Assembly (NCBI GenBank): GCA_023954375.1
Contig: JAMLIC010000018.1
Location: 100,178-164,177, forward strand
DNA from: Planctomycetota bacterium
Lineage (GTDB): Bacteria > Planctomycetota > J058
Length of the DNA: 64,000 nt
Direction of reading: 5' to 3'
Shown piece by piece: positions 33,194-41,453 of the stretch; the first letter of the stretch is position 1; every line of letters starts with the position of its first letter. Below the pieces are notes generated by a model. The model made no database searches. It had not been told where the DNA came from and saw nothing but the letters and a program-made list of their open reading frames with translations. Position numbers and translations under genes: made by a program.

Positions 33194-33693
33194 CGGGCGA
33201 ACAGCAGCACGAGGAAGACCAGGGGCACGAACGCCACCAGGCCGACGAGGGTCCCGATGAGCACGCCGCCGAGCAGCCGGCTGACGCCCCTGACGGCGGT
33301 GGGCCCGCGCGGCGCCACCAGCGCGGTGGCGACCGCGGCGGCCGTGAGCAGGACCCCGGGCAGGATCACCGCCAGGACCAGGAGCCCTGCCGCCAGGTCG
33401 CCCGCGAGGACGACGACGACCGCGCTCAGCGCGGCGCTGAGCCCCCAGAACGCGGCGACCGCCGCGCCGGGCCGCGACCACGGGGTGGCGCGCGGCGCCG
33501 GCGCGCCCTTCACCTTGACGAGCGCCACCGGCGGGGCCGCGAGGACGCGCGCGGAGGCGACCGCCGCGCCGACCACGGCGCCGACGCTGTGCGCGCAGCA
33601 CGAGCAGCAGCAGCAGGTGGTGCAGCAGCCGCCGGCCACGATGAGCGCGCGCTCGCCGCGCTCGGGGGGATGCGCCTCGACCTGCACGTCCAT
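33190..33693 (-). CDS. Cys-rich small membrane protein, putative TOMM precursor
   Basis: 167 residues, first gene of the operon. After a 20-residue N-terminus (MDVQVEAHPPERGERALIVA) comes GG and then residues 23-33 reading CCTTCCCCSCC: eleven in a row are Cys, Thr or Ser, eight of them Cys. This composition and the preceding GG resemble the streptolysin S core. Unlike known precursors the stretch is followed by about 130 residues with three or four hydrophobic segments (about 37-58, 76-98, 100-127, 140-166). No known family recognised. Co-translation with SRPBCC, partner protein, YcaO and SagB makes it the best candidate substrate. An unmodified metal-binding or palmitoylated Cys cluster is the alternative. 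Start ATG at 33693 has no Shine-Dalgarno. Confidence 0.8.
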   Translation of the reverse strand: MDVQVEAHPPERGERALIVAGGCCTTCCCCSCCAHSVGAVVGAAVASARVLAAPPVALVKVKGAPAPRATPWSRPGAAVAAFWGLSAALSAVVVVLAGDLAAGLLVLAVILPGVLLTAAAVATALVAPRGPTAVRGVSRLLGGVLIGTLVGLVAFVPLVFLVLLFAR

Positions 33694-33701
33694 GTGGGCG
33701 G

Positions 33702-33710
33702 ACTGTAACA
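33702..33710 (-). promoter_or_regulatory. Extended -10 (TGTTACAGT) of the TOMM operon
   Basis: On the minus strand TGT-TACAGT ends eight bases before the ATG at 33693, implying a leaderless operon transcript that starts with the Cys-rich gene. Confidence 0.45.
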
Positions 33711-33911
33711 GCAGCCCCGGCGCGGCGCACGGCGGCCGCGTGGTCGGCCTGGTGACCACCCGGGTCCGCGGCGCCACGGTCGTCGCGACGCCGGGACGTC
33801 GCCCGTGGCCGGCCATGCACGCCGGAGGCGCGTCCTTGCCGTCCGCGCGCGCGTGGCGTAGGGTCCGGCTTGGAGGCCAGGGGGGACCGGCTCGCGCCCG
33901 AAGGAGCGGCC

Positions 33912-35396
33912 ATGGTCCGTGCGGCGTCGATGTGGATCGGCCACGAGCAGGTCGAGGCCCGCTCGGGCCAGACGCTCCCGGTCGAGGACCCCGCCACCGA
34001 GGAGGTCCTGGCCACGGTCCCGCGGGCGGGCCCCGAGGACGTCGCGGCCGCCGTGGCCGCGGCGCGCCGCGCGCAGCCCGCCTGGCGCCGGCTGCCGGCG
34101 CCCGAGAAGGCCCGGCTCCTGCACGAGGTCGCCGCGCGCCTGCGCGCGGCCAGCCACGACCTCGCCGACACGCTGACGGCCGAGGGCGGCAAGCCCCGCG
34201 TCGAGAACGCGGACGAGCTGGAGTGGGTGACCGCCTGCTTCGACTACTACGCGCAGGTCGGGCGCCACGCGCGCGGGACGAGCATCCCGCCCGGGTTCGA
34301 GCACCAGGTCAACTTCACCGTCAAGGAGCCCTTCGGCGTCGTCGCCGCGATCGCGCCCTTCAACTACCCGCTCCTGCTCATGGCCTGGAAGGTCGCGCCG
34401 GCCCTGGCGGCCGGCAACACGGTCGTGATCAAGCCGGCCGAGGAGACGCCGCTGGCGACGCTCGCCTGCGCGCGGGCGTTCGAGGCCCTCCCCCCCGGCG
34501 TCGTGAGCATCGTCACGGGGACCGGCCCCGAGGCGGGCGAGCCGCTCGTCGCGCACCCCGACGTCGACATGATCGCCTTCACCGGCTCGACCGAGACCGG
34601 CAAGCGGATCATGCGCCTGGCGGCGGACGGGCTGAAGAAGCTCAACCTCGAGACGAGCGGGATCGACCCGTTCATCGTGTGCGAGGACGCCGACGTCGAC
34701 CTCGCCGCGCGCGCGGCCGTGTGGGCGCGCTACCTCAACGCCGGGCAGGTGTGCACCTCGGCCAAGCGCATCTACGTGGTCGAGCAGGTCGCCGAGCGCT
34801 TCGTCGAGCGCATGGTCGAGCTCACCCGCGCGCTCGTCGTGGGCGACCCGCGCCGGCCCGACACCGACGTGGGCCCGCTGATCTCGCGCGAGGCCCTGGC
34901 GCGCGTGCAGGCGGCGCTCGAGCGCGCCGTGGGCGAGGGCGCGCGGCTGCTCACGGGCGGCGAGCGGCCGGCGGGGCTGGCGCGGGGCCACTTCATCGCG
35001 CCGGCCGTGCTCGACCACGTGCGGCACGGGTCGTCGCCGACGCAGGAGGAGATCTTCGGCCCCGTGGCCGCGATCGTGCGCGTGAAGGACGTCGACGAGG
35101 CGATCGCGCGCGCCAACGACAGCCGCTACGGCCTCGGCGCCACGATCATCACGACGAGCCTGCGCCACGCGCTGCGGGCCATGGACGAGGTCAAGGCCGG
35201 GACCTTCTGGGTCAACGACCCGCTGACCGACAACGAGGCCGGCCCGTTCGGCGGCATGCGCCAGAGCGGGATCGGCCGCGAGCTGGGCGAGGAGGGCCTC
35301 GACGCCTTCCGCGAGCCCAAGCACGTGCACATCGACTACGTGCAGGAGCGGAAGCCGTACTGGTTCCCGTACGCCGCGCGCGACCGGGGGACGTAG
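33912..35396 (+). CDS. Aldehyde dehydrogenase (semialdehyde type)
   Basis: 494-residue NAD(P)-dependent aldehyde dehydrogenase. PFNYPLLLMAWKVAPALAAG split as PFNYPLLLMAWK, the nucleotide motif FTGSTETGKRI, general base Glu in NLETSGIDPFIV and catalytic Cys in NAGQVCTSAKR are all present; GPFGGMRQSGIGRELG closes the domain. The ETSGIDP in place of the usual ELGGKSP marks a subgroup related to succinate-semialdehyde and aminoadipate-semialdehyde dehydrogenases. First gene of a six-gene catabolic operon; the ATG at 33912 follows AAGGAG. Divergent from the TOMM operon across 218 bases. Confidence 0.92.
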   Translation: MVRAASMWIGHEQVEARSGQTLPVEDPATEEVLATVPRAGPEDVAAAVAAARRAQPAWRRLPAPEKARLLHEVAARLRAASHDLADTLTAEGGKPRVENADELEWVTACFDYYAQVGRHARGTSIPPGFEHQVNFTVKEPFGVVAAIAPFNYPLLLMAWKVAPALAAGNTVVIKPAEETPLATLACARAFEALPPGVVSIVTGTGPEAGEPLVAHPDVDMIAFTGSTETGKRIMRLAADGLKKLNLETSGIDPFIVCEDADVDLAARAAVWARYLNAGQVCTSAKRIYVVEQVAERFVERMVELTRALVVGDPRRPDTDVGPLISREALARVQAALERAVGEGARLLTGGERPAGLARGHFIAPAVLDHVRHGSSPTQEEIFGPVAAIVRVKDVDEAIARANDSRYGLGATIITTSLRHALRAMDEVKAGTFWVNDPLTDNEAGPFGGMRQSGIGRELGEEGLDAFREPKHVHIDYVQERKPYWFPYAARDRGT

Positions 35397-35405
35397 GAGC
35401 GACCC

Positions 35406-36893
35406 GTGGAGATGCCGACGACGACCACCACCCGCGCCCTCCCCCTCTACATCGGCGGCCGCTTCGTCGAGGGGCAGGACCCGGGGCAGGACGTGTTCAA
35501 CCCGGCCACCGGCGAGGTGATCGCGCGCGCCGCCCGCGCCACCCCCGACGAGGCGCGCGCCGCGGTCGCCGCGGCCCGGGAGGCGTTCGACCGGGGCCCG
35601 TGGGCGCGGGCGACGGCCGCCCGGCGCGGGCGCGTGCTCCTCGACGTGGCGCGCGCCCTGCGCGCGCGCGCGCCCGAGCTGGCGCGGCTCGAGACGGAGA
35701 ACATGGGCAAGCCGATCGCCGAGGCGGAGCTCGACGTGGCCGACGCGGCCAGCGTGTTCGAGTACTACGGCGGCCTGGCCACGAAGGTCACCGGCGACGT
35801 CAACCCGGTGCCCGACGACGCGCTCTCGCTCACGCTCAAGGAGCCGGTGGGCGTGTGCGGCCAGATCATCCCCTGGAACTACCCGCTGCTCATGGCCGCC
35901 TGGAAGGTGGCGCCGGCGCTGAGCGCCGGCTGCGCCGTCGTCTTGAAGCCGGCCGAGGCGACGCCGGTCACGGCGCTCGAGCTGGCGCGGGTCCTCGACG
36001 GGATCGCCGACCTGCCGAAGGGGGTCGTCAACGTGATCACGGGCGACGGGCCCGTCGTCGGCGCGGCGCTGGCGGCGAGCCCGGACGTCGACAAGGTGGC
36101 GTTCACCGGCTCGACGGCCACCGGGCGGGCGATCCTGCGCGCGGCGGCCGACTCGAACCTCAAGAAGGTCACGCTCGAGCTGGGCGGCAAGTCGCCGAAC
36201 ATCTTCTTCGCCGACGCAGGCTGGGAGGCGGCGGTCGAGGGCGCCGTCTTCGGTGTGTTCGTCAATCAGGGCGAGGTGTGCTCGGCCGGGTCGCGCGTGC
36301 TGGTCGAGCGCTCGATCCACGGCCGCTTCGTCGAGGCGATGGTCGAGAAGGCCCGCCAGATCCGCCTGGGCGACCCCCTCGACCCGACGACGCGCATGGG
36401 CCCGCTGGTCACGGCGGCGCATCGGGAGCGCGTGCTCGGCCACGTCGAGCGGGCCCGCGCGGACGGCGCGCGCCTGGTCCTCGGCGGCGGCGCGCCGAGG
36501 GGCCTCGAGCGCGGCTGGTTCGTGGAGCCGACGATCTTCGACCGCGTCGACCCCGGCGCGCGCCTGGCGCAGGAGGAGGTCTTCGGGCCGGTCGTCGCCG
36601 TGATCCCGTTCGACGGCGAGGAGGAGGCCGTCCGGATCGCCAACGCGACGCCCTACGGCCTGGCCGCGGCCGTGTGGACGCGCGACATCAACCGCGCCTT
36701 CCGCGTCGTCAAGCGCGTGCGCGCCGGCGTCGTGTGGGTGAACCACATGCAGCCGACCCACGTGGAGGCGCCCTGGGGCGGCATGAAGCAGAGCGGGCTC
36801 GGCCGCGAGCTGGGGCGCCAGGGGCTCGAGGGCTACCTCGAGCTGAAGCAGGTCCACGTGAACCTCTCCGACGAGCCGATCGGCTGGTACTGA
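35406..36893 (+). CDS. Aldehyde dehydrogenase (betaine/aminobutyraldehyde type)
   Basis: 495 residues. Canonical ALDH motifs: IPWNYPLLMAAWK, FTGSTATGRAI, base Glu in LELGGKSPNIFF, nucleophile Cys in NQGEVCSAGSR, and PWGGMKQSGLGRELG. Best resembles betaine-aldehyde or gamma-aminobutyraldehyde dehydrogenases, consistent with oxidation of aldehydes made by the amine oxidase encoded four genes on. GTG start at 35406 after TAGGAG, nine bases past the first ALDH stop. Confidence 0.92.
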   Translation: MEMPTTTTTRALPLYIGGRFVEGQDPGQDVFNPATGEVIARAARATPDEARAAVAAAREAFDRGPWARATAARRGRVLLDVARALRARAPELARLETENMGKPIAEAELDVADAASVFEYYGGLATKVTGDVNPVPDDALSLTLKEPVGVCGQIIPWNYPLLMAAWKVAPALSAGCAVVLKPAEATPVTALELARVLDGIADLPKGVVNVITGDGPVVGAALAASPDVDKVAFTGSTATGRAILRAAADSNLKKVTLELGGKSPNIFFADAGWEAAVEGAVFGVFVNQGEVCSAGSRVLVERSIHGRFVEAMVEKARQIRLGDPLDPTTRMGPLVTAAHRERVLGHVERARADGARLVLGGGAPRGLERGWFVEPTIFDRVDPGARLAQEEVFGPVVAVIPFDGEEEAVRIANATPYGLAAAVWTRDINRAFRVVKRVRAGVVWVNHMQPTHVEAPWGGMKQSGLGRELGRQGLEGYLELKQVHVNLSDEPIGWY

Positions 36894-38234
36894 GTGGGCG
36901 CGATCGAGCTCAGGACCCCGGTCCCCGGCCCGCGCAGCCTGGCGCTCCTCGAGGAGCGCCGGCGCTGGGTGTCCTCCGCCGTCCCGGAGGCGCGCGCCGG
37001 CGTGTTCGTCGAGCGCGCCCTGGGTCCGGCGCGCCTCCGGGACGTCGACGGCAACGTGCTCCTCGACCTCGCCGGCGGGATCGGCTGCGTCAACGCCGGC
37101 CACCTGGCGCCGCGCGCCACCGCCCGGGCGCTCGAGCAGCTCGGGCGGCTGCAGCACGGCTGCTTCATGACCGCGCCCTACGGCCCCTACGTGGACCTGG
37201 CGCGGCGGCTGTGCGAGCTGGCGCCGATCGACGGGCGGCGCAAGGCGGCGCTCTTCAACAGCGGCGCCGAGGCGGTCGAGAACGCGGTGAAGATCGCGCG
37301 GCGGGCCACGGGGCGGCAGGCCGTGCTCGCGCTCGACCCGGGCTTCCACGGCCGGACGCTGCTCGCGCTCACGCTCTCCAGCAAGGCGTCGCCCTACAAG
37401 GAGGGCTTCGGCCCGTTCGCCCCGGAGGTCTACCGCGTCGCGGTCCCCGACCTCCTGCGCCGGCCGCCGGGCGTGACCCCCGACGGCGCCGTCGACCGGG
37501 CGATCGACGACCTGCGGCGGGCGCTCCTCAGCGGCGTCGCGCCCTCGCAGGTCGCCTGCGCCGTGTTCGAGCCGGTGCTCGGGGAGGGCGGCTTCCTCCC
37601 CCTCCCGCCGCGGTTCGTCCAGGCGCTCGTGCGGCTGTGCCGCGAGGCCGGGATCCTCCTCGTGGCCGACGAGGTGCAGACCGGCTTCGGGCGCACGGGG
37701 CGCATGTTCGCGTGCGAGCACCTCGACCTGCGTCCCGACCTGCTCGTGCTGGCCAAGTCGCTCGCCAACGGCCTGCCCCTCTCGGCCGTCGTCGGCCGCG
37801 CCGACCTCATGGACGCGCCGCAGCCGGGCGGGCTCGGCGGCACGTTCGGCGGCAACCCGGTCGCGTGCGAGGCGGCCCTGGGGGCGATCGAGGCGCTGCT
37901 CGAGGACGGCCTGCTCGAGCGCGGGGCGGCGCTCGGCGAGCGAGCCGCGGCGCGCTTCGCAGACTTCGTGCGGCGCTTCGCCTGCGTGGCCGACGCGCGC
38001 GGGCTCGGGGCCATGCAGGCGTTCGAGCTGGTGACCGACCGCGCGACGCTCGCCCCCGACAAGGGCCGGGCCGACCGGCTCGTCGAGGCGGCGGCGCGGC
38101 GGGGCGTGCTCGTGCTCTCCTGCGGGCTCCACGGCAACGTGATCCGCACGCTCATGCCCCTGGCGATGGCCCGGGCCGAGCTGGACGAGGCGCTCGACGT
38201 GCTGGAGGCCTGCCTCGTGGAGCTCGACGCGTGA
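36894..38234 (+). CDS. Class III aminotransferase (GABA transaminase-like)
   Basis: 446-residue PLP enzyme. Features: GGIGCVNAGHLAP, FNSGAEAVENAVKIAR (phosphate contact), FHGRTLLALTLS, the Asp that binds PLP nitrogen in VADEVQTGFGRTG, and the Schiff-base Lys in LAKSLANGLPLSAVVG. These fit 4-aminobutyrate/2-oxoglutarate transaminases; lysine- or diamine-derived omega-amino acids are equally possible substrates. The GTG start is the codon immediately after the upstream stop, so coupling is tight. Confidence 0.92.
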   Translation: MGAIELRTPVPGPRSLALLEERRRWVSSAVPEARAGVFVERALGPARLRDVDGNVLLDLAGGIGCVNAGHLAPRATARALEQLGRLQHGCFMTAPYGPYVDLARRLCELAPIDGRRKAALFNSGAEAVENAVKIARRATGRQAVLALDPGFHGRTLLALTLSSKASPYKEGFGPFAPEVYRVAVPDLLRRPPGVTPDGAVDRAIDDLRRALLSGVAPSQVACAVFEPVLGEGGFLPLPPRFVQALVRLCREAGILLVADEVQTGFGRTGRMFACEHLDLRPDLLVLAKSLANGLPLSAVVGRADLMDAPQPGGLGGTFGGNPVACEAALGAIEALLEDGLLERGAALGERAAARFADFVRRFACVADARGLGAMQAFELVTDRATLAPDKGRADRLVEAAARRGVLVLSCGLHGNVIRTLMPLAMARAELDEALDVLEACLVELDA

Positions 38235-39415
38235 GGCGGCGCGTCGTCGTCCTCGGCGGGGCGGGCGCCATGGGCCGGATCACGCTCGGCGACCTGCGCG
38301 ACACGGCGCCGGACCTCGAGCCGGTGCTCGCCGACCGCGACCCGGGGCCCGCGCGCGCCCTCGGGGTCGAGGGTCGTCGGGTCGACGTGACCGATGCCCG
38401 GGCGCTGCGGCGGACGCTGTCCGGCGCGTTCGCGGCGATCGCGTCGCTCCCCTACCGCTTCAACCTGGACGCCATGCGGGGGGCGGCTGCGGCGCGGGTC
38501 CACCACGTCGACCTGGGCGGGCTGTTCCACGTGACGCGGGAGCAGCGCCGGCTCGCGCGCGCCTTCCGCGAGGCCGGTCGCGTGGCGCTCCTCGGCATGG
38601 GCTCGGCGCCGGGGGTCCTCAACGTGCTCGCCGTGCGCGCGGCCGAGGGGCTCGAGCGGGTGCGCGAGGTCCACTGCATGGTCGGGGCGGTCGACCGCGG
38701 CCGCCGGCCTGACGACGGGCCGCCGCTCGGCTTCGGCTACTCGCCCGACACGCTCCTCGACGAGTTCCTCCTCGACGCGGCCGTGTTTCGCGGCGGGAAG
38801 ATGACGATGGTCCCGCCGCTCGACCCCGGGGAGCGCGTGCGCGCGCGCTTCCCGGCCCCGATCGGCGAGCAGGCGCTCGACGTGACGCTCCACTCCGAGG
38901 TGGCGACGCTCCCCGCGGCGTTCGCCGACCGCGGCGTGCGCGAGGTGACCTTCCGGCAGGCCTTCGAGGGCGGCTTCGCCGAGCGGCTGCAGCTCCTGCG
39001 GCGCCTCGGGCTGCTCGACGCGCGCCCGTTGCCGGGGCTGGGCGTGTCGCCGCGGCAGGTCCTCCTGGAGCTGCTCGCGCGCCAGGCGCGGCCGCCGGCC
39101 ACGAACGGCGCCGGCGAGCGCCACGAGGTCCTGCGCGTGGTCGTCCGCGGACGCCGCGAGGGGCGCGCGGTCGAGGTCACGGCCGACTGCCTGGCGGGGC
39201 CGGACGCGGGGGGCGGGGTCGGGCCGGACATCGACACGGGCGCGCCGCCCTCGATCGCCGTGCAGCTCCTCGCCTCGGGCGAGATGGAGGCGCGGCCCGG
39301 GGTGTGGGCGCCGGAGGAGGTCGTGCCCGTGCGCCCGTTCCTGCGCGAGCTCGAGCGGCGGGGGATGCGCGTGCGCGTGCGGCGGCGGGCCCGGACGCCC
39401 GTCCGCGCCCGCTGA
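38231..39415 (+). CDS. Saccharopine dehydrogenase family protein, lysine 6-dehydrogenase-like
   Basis: 394 residues. N-terminal Rossmann motif VVVLGGAGAMGRI, DVTDARALRR, then HHVDLGGLFHVTREQ and GMGSAPGVLNVLAVRA, the substrate-domain signatures of the saccharopine reductase/lysine 6-dehydrogenase family. A lysine 6-dehydrogenase would form allysine (cyclising to piperideine-6-carboxylate), which a neighbouring aldehyde dehydrogenase could oxidise to aminoadipate. GTG start overlaps the aminotransferase stop (GTGA). Confidence 0.82.
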   Translation: MRRRVVVLGGAGAMGRITLGDLRDTAPDLEPVLADRDPGPARALGVEGRRVDVTDARALRRTLSGAFAAIASLPYRFNLDAMRGAAAARVHHVDLGGLFHVTREQRRLARAFREAGRVALLGMGSAPGVLNVLAVRAAEGLERVREVHCMVGAVDRGRRPDDGPPLGFGYSPDTLLDEFLLDAAVFRGGKMTMVPPLDPGERVRARFPAPIGEQALDVTLHSEVATLPAAFADRGVREVTFRQAFEGGFAERLQLLRRLGLLDARPLPGLGVSPRQVLLELLARQARPPATNGAGERHEVLRVVVRGRREGRAVEVTADCLAGPDAGGGVGPDIDTGAPPSIAVQLLASGEMEARPGVWAPEEVVPVRPFLRELERRGMRVRVRRRARTPVRAR

Positions 39416-39431
39416 GGAGGAGGAGGAGGTC

Positions 39432-41453
39432 ATGCGTCGCTCGCTCGCGCTGCTCACGCTCGCGCTCGGCTGCGCGGCGCCGCCGTCGCCGCGGCCGGCC
39501 GCCCCGGCGGCCGTCGCGCCGCATCCGCTCGACCCGCTCCGGGCCGACGAGCTCGTCGCCGCGACGGCCGTGCTGAAGGCGAGCGGGCACCTGCCCGAGG
39601 GCGCGCTCCTGCCGCTCCTCGCCCTCGACGAGCCGCCCAAGGCCGAGGTCCTGGCCTTCCGCCCCGGCGACCCCTTCCGGCGCCAGGCGCGCGCGGTCGT
39701 GCTCGACCGCCTGGCGGGCCGCGCGGGCGAGGCGCTGATCGACCTCGCCGGGCGGCGGCTGCTCGGCTGGCGCGACCTGCCCGGCGTCCAGCCCGCGCTG
39801 ACGGCCGAGGAGATGGACGCCGTCCCGGCGGTCGTGCGGGCCGACCCGCGCTGGCGCGACGCCCTGCGCCGGCGGGGGATCGAGGACCCGGCCGAGGTGC
39901 ACCTCGACGTGTGGGCGCCGGGGCCGACGGACGAGGTCGCGCCGCCGGCCGGGACCGTGCTCGCCGGCGCCGCGGCCCACGGCCCCCGACGCCTGGCGCG
40001 CGCCGTGGCCTTCTGGCGCGGCGCGGCGACGAACCCCTACGGCCGGCCGGTCGAGGGCCTGCTGGCGCTCGTCGACCTGGGCGCGATGGAGGTGGTCGCC
40101 GTCGAGGACCACGGCGTCGTGCCGGTGACGAGGGCCGCGCACGACCTCGACGTCCCGGCGCGGCGCCCCGCGCCGCGGCCGCTCGTGACCACGCAGCCCG
40201 AGGGGGCGAGCTTCACCCTGCGCGGCCAGGAGGTCGCCTGGCAGGGCTGGCGGCTGCGCTGGACGCTGCACCCGCGCGAGGGGCTCGTCCTGCACCAGGT
40301 GGGCTTCGAGGACGAGGGGCGGCTGCGCCCGGTCCTCTACCGCGCCTCGCTCTCGGAGATCGTCGTCCCTTACGCCGACCCGGCGCCGGCGTGGGCCTGG
40401 CGGCAGGCGTTCGACGAGGGGGAGTACGGCCTCGGCCGCTCGGCCACGCGCCAGGCCCGCGGCGCGGACGTGCCGGCGCACGCCACGCTCCTCGACGCCG
40501 TGCTCGCCGACGACCGGGGCGCGCCGGCCGTCCTCGAGGAGGTCGTGGCCATCTACGAGCGCGACGGCGGGCTCCTGTGGCGGCACCTCGACGAGGAGAC
40601 GGGGCGCCTCGACGCGCGGCGCGCGCGCGAGCTCGTGCTCCGGATCACGATCACGATCGGCAACTACGACTACGCGTTCGCGTGGGTCCTCGGGCAGGAC
40701 GGCGCGCTCGCGCTCGAGGTGGGCCTGACGGGGCTGCTCCTGGCCAAGGGCGTGTCGCCCACGACCTGCGGCTACTGCCCCGACCTGGCGGCGGGGCGGA
40801 GCCCCGCGCCGGAGCCGCCCGAGACGCGCTACGGGACGCTCGTCGCCCCCGGGGTCCTCGCGCCCAACCACCAGCACGTGTTCTGCGCGCGGCTCGACCT
40901 CGACGTCGACGGGCCGAGGAACAGCGTGCTCGAGGTGAACGCCGCGCCGGCGACCGACGACCCGCGCGGGACGGCGTTCGTGGTCGAGCGGACGCTGCTC
41001 GCGAGCGAGCGCGCGGCCCGCCGCGACGTCGACCCGGCGCGCGCGCGGCGCTGGACCGTGTTCAACCCCGACGCCCCGACGGCCCTCGGTCACCTGCCCG
41101 GCTACACGCTCGTGCCGGGCGACAACGCCGCCTTCCTGCCCGGCCCGGCGGCCGGCGTGCGGCGCCGGGCGGCGTTCGCCGGGCACGATCTGTGGGTCAC
41201 GCGCCACGAGGACGGCGAGCGCTTCGCGGCGGGCGATCACCCGAGCCAGGCGGCCGACCCGGGCGGGTTGCCGCGCTACGTCGAGGACGACGCGCCGCTC
41301 GTGGGCGAGGACGTCGTGCTGTGGTACTCGTTCGGCGTCACGCACGGGCCGCGCGTCGAGGAGTGGCCGGTGATGACCGTGCACCGGACAGGGTTCCGCC
41401 TCGTGCCGCACGGGTTCTTCGCGCGCAACCCGGCGCTCGAGGTGCCCCCATGA
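39432..41453 (+). CDS. Copper-containing primary-amine oxidase, lipoprotein-like signal
   Basis: 673 residues. Oxidises primary amines to aldehydes with release of ammonia and H2O2 using copper and a topaquinone made from its own Tyr. Tyr412 in GNYDYAF is the topaquinone precursor, Asp328 in FDEGEYGLG the catalytic base, His480 and His482 in NHQHVF two copper ligands, with a third His near 590. The N-terminal LLTLALGCAAP is a lipobox, so it should be anchored in the periplasm. Preceded by GGAGGAGGAGG. Its aldehyde products suit the two ALDHs of the operon. Overlaps the patatin gene by four bases. Confidence 0.93.
   Translation: MRRSLALLTLALGCAAPPSPRPAAPAAVAPHPLDPLRADELVAATAVLKASGHLPEGALLPLLALDEPPKAEVLAFRPGDPFRRQARAVVLDRLAGRAGEALIDLAGRRLLGWRDLPGVQPALTAEEMDAVPAVVRADPRWRDALRRRGIEDPAEVHLDVWAPGPTDEVAPPAGTVLAGAAAHGPRRLARAVAFWRGAATNPYGRPVEGLLALVDLGAMEVVAVEDHGVVPVTRAAHDLDVPARRPAPRPLVTTQPEGASFTLRGQEVAWQGWRLRWTLHPREGLVLHQVGFEDEGRLRPVLYRASLSEIVVPYADPAPAWAWRQAFDEGEYGLGRSATRQARGADVPAHATLLDAVLADDRGAPAVLEEVVAIYERDGGLLWRHLDEETGRLDARRARELVLRITITIGNYDYAFAWVLGQDGALALEVGLTGLLLAKGVSPTTCGYCPDLAAGRSPAPEPPETRYGTLVAPGVLAPNHQHVFCARLDLDVDGPRNSVLEVNAAPATDDPRGTAFVVERTLLASERAARRDVDPARARRWTVFNPDAPTALGHLPGYTLVPGDNAAFLPGPAAGVRRRAAFAGHDLWVTRHEDGERFAAGDHPSQAADPGGLPRYVEDDAPLVGEDVVLWYSFGVTHGPRVEEWPVMTVHRTGFRLVPHGFFARNPALEVPP

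Noticed and set aside
32486..39415. A 2309-codon open frame spanning the TOMM operon and the aldehyde dehydrogenases
   Set aside because: Only its last 394 codons (from 38231) are real, the saccharopine-dehydrogenase-like gene; the rest is antisense or out of frame with recognised proteins.
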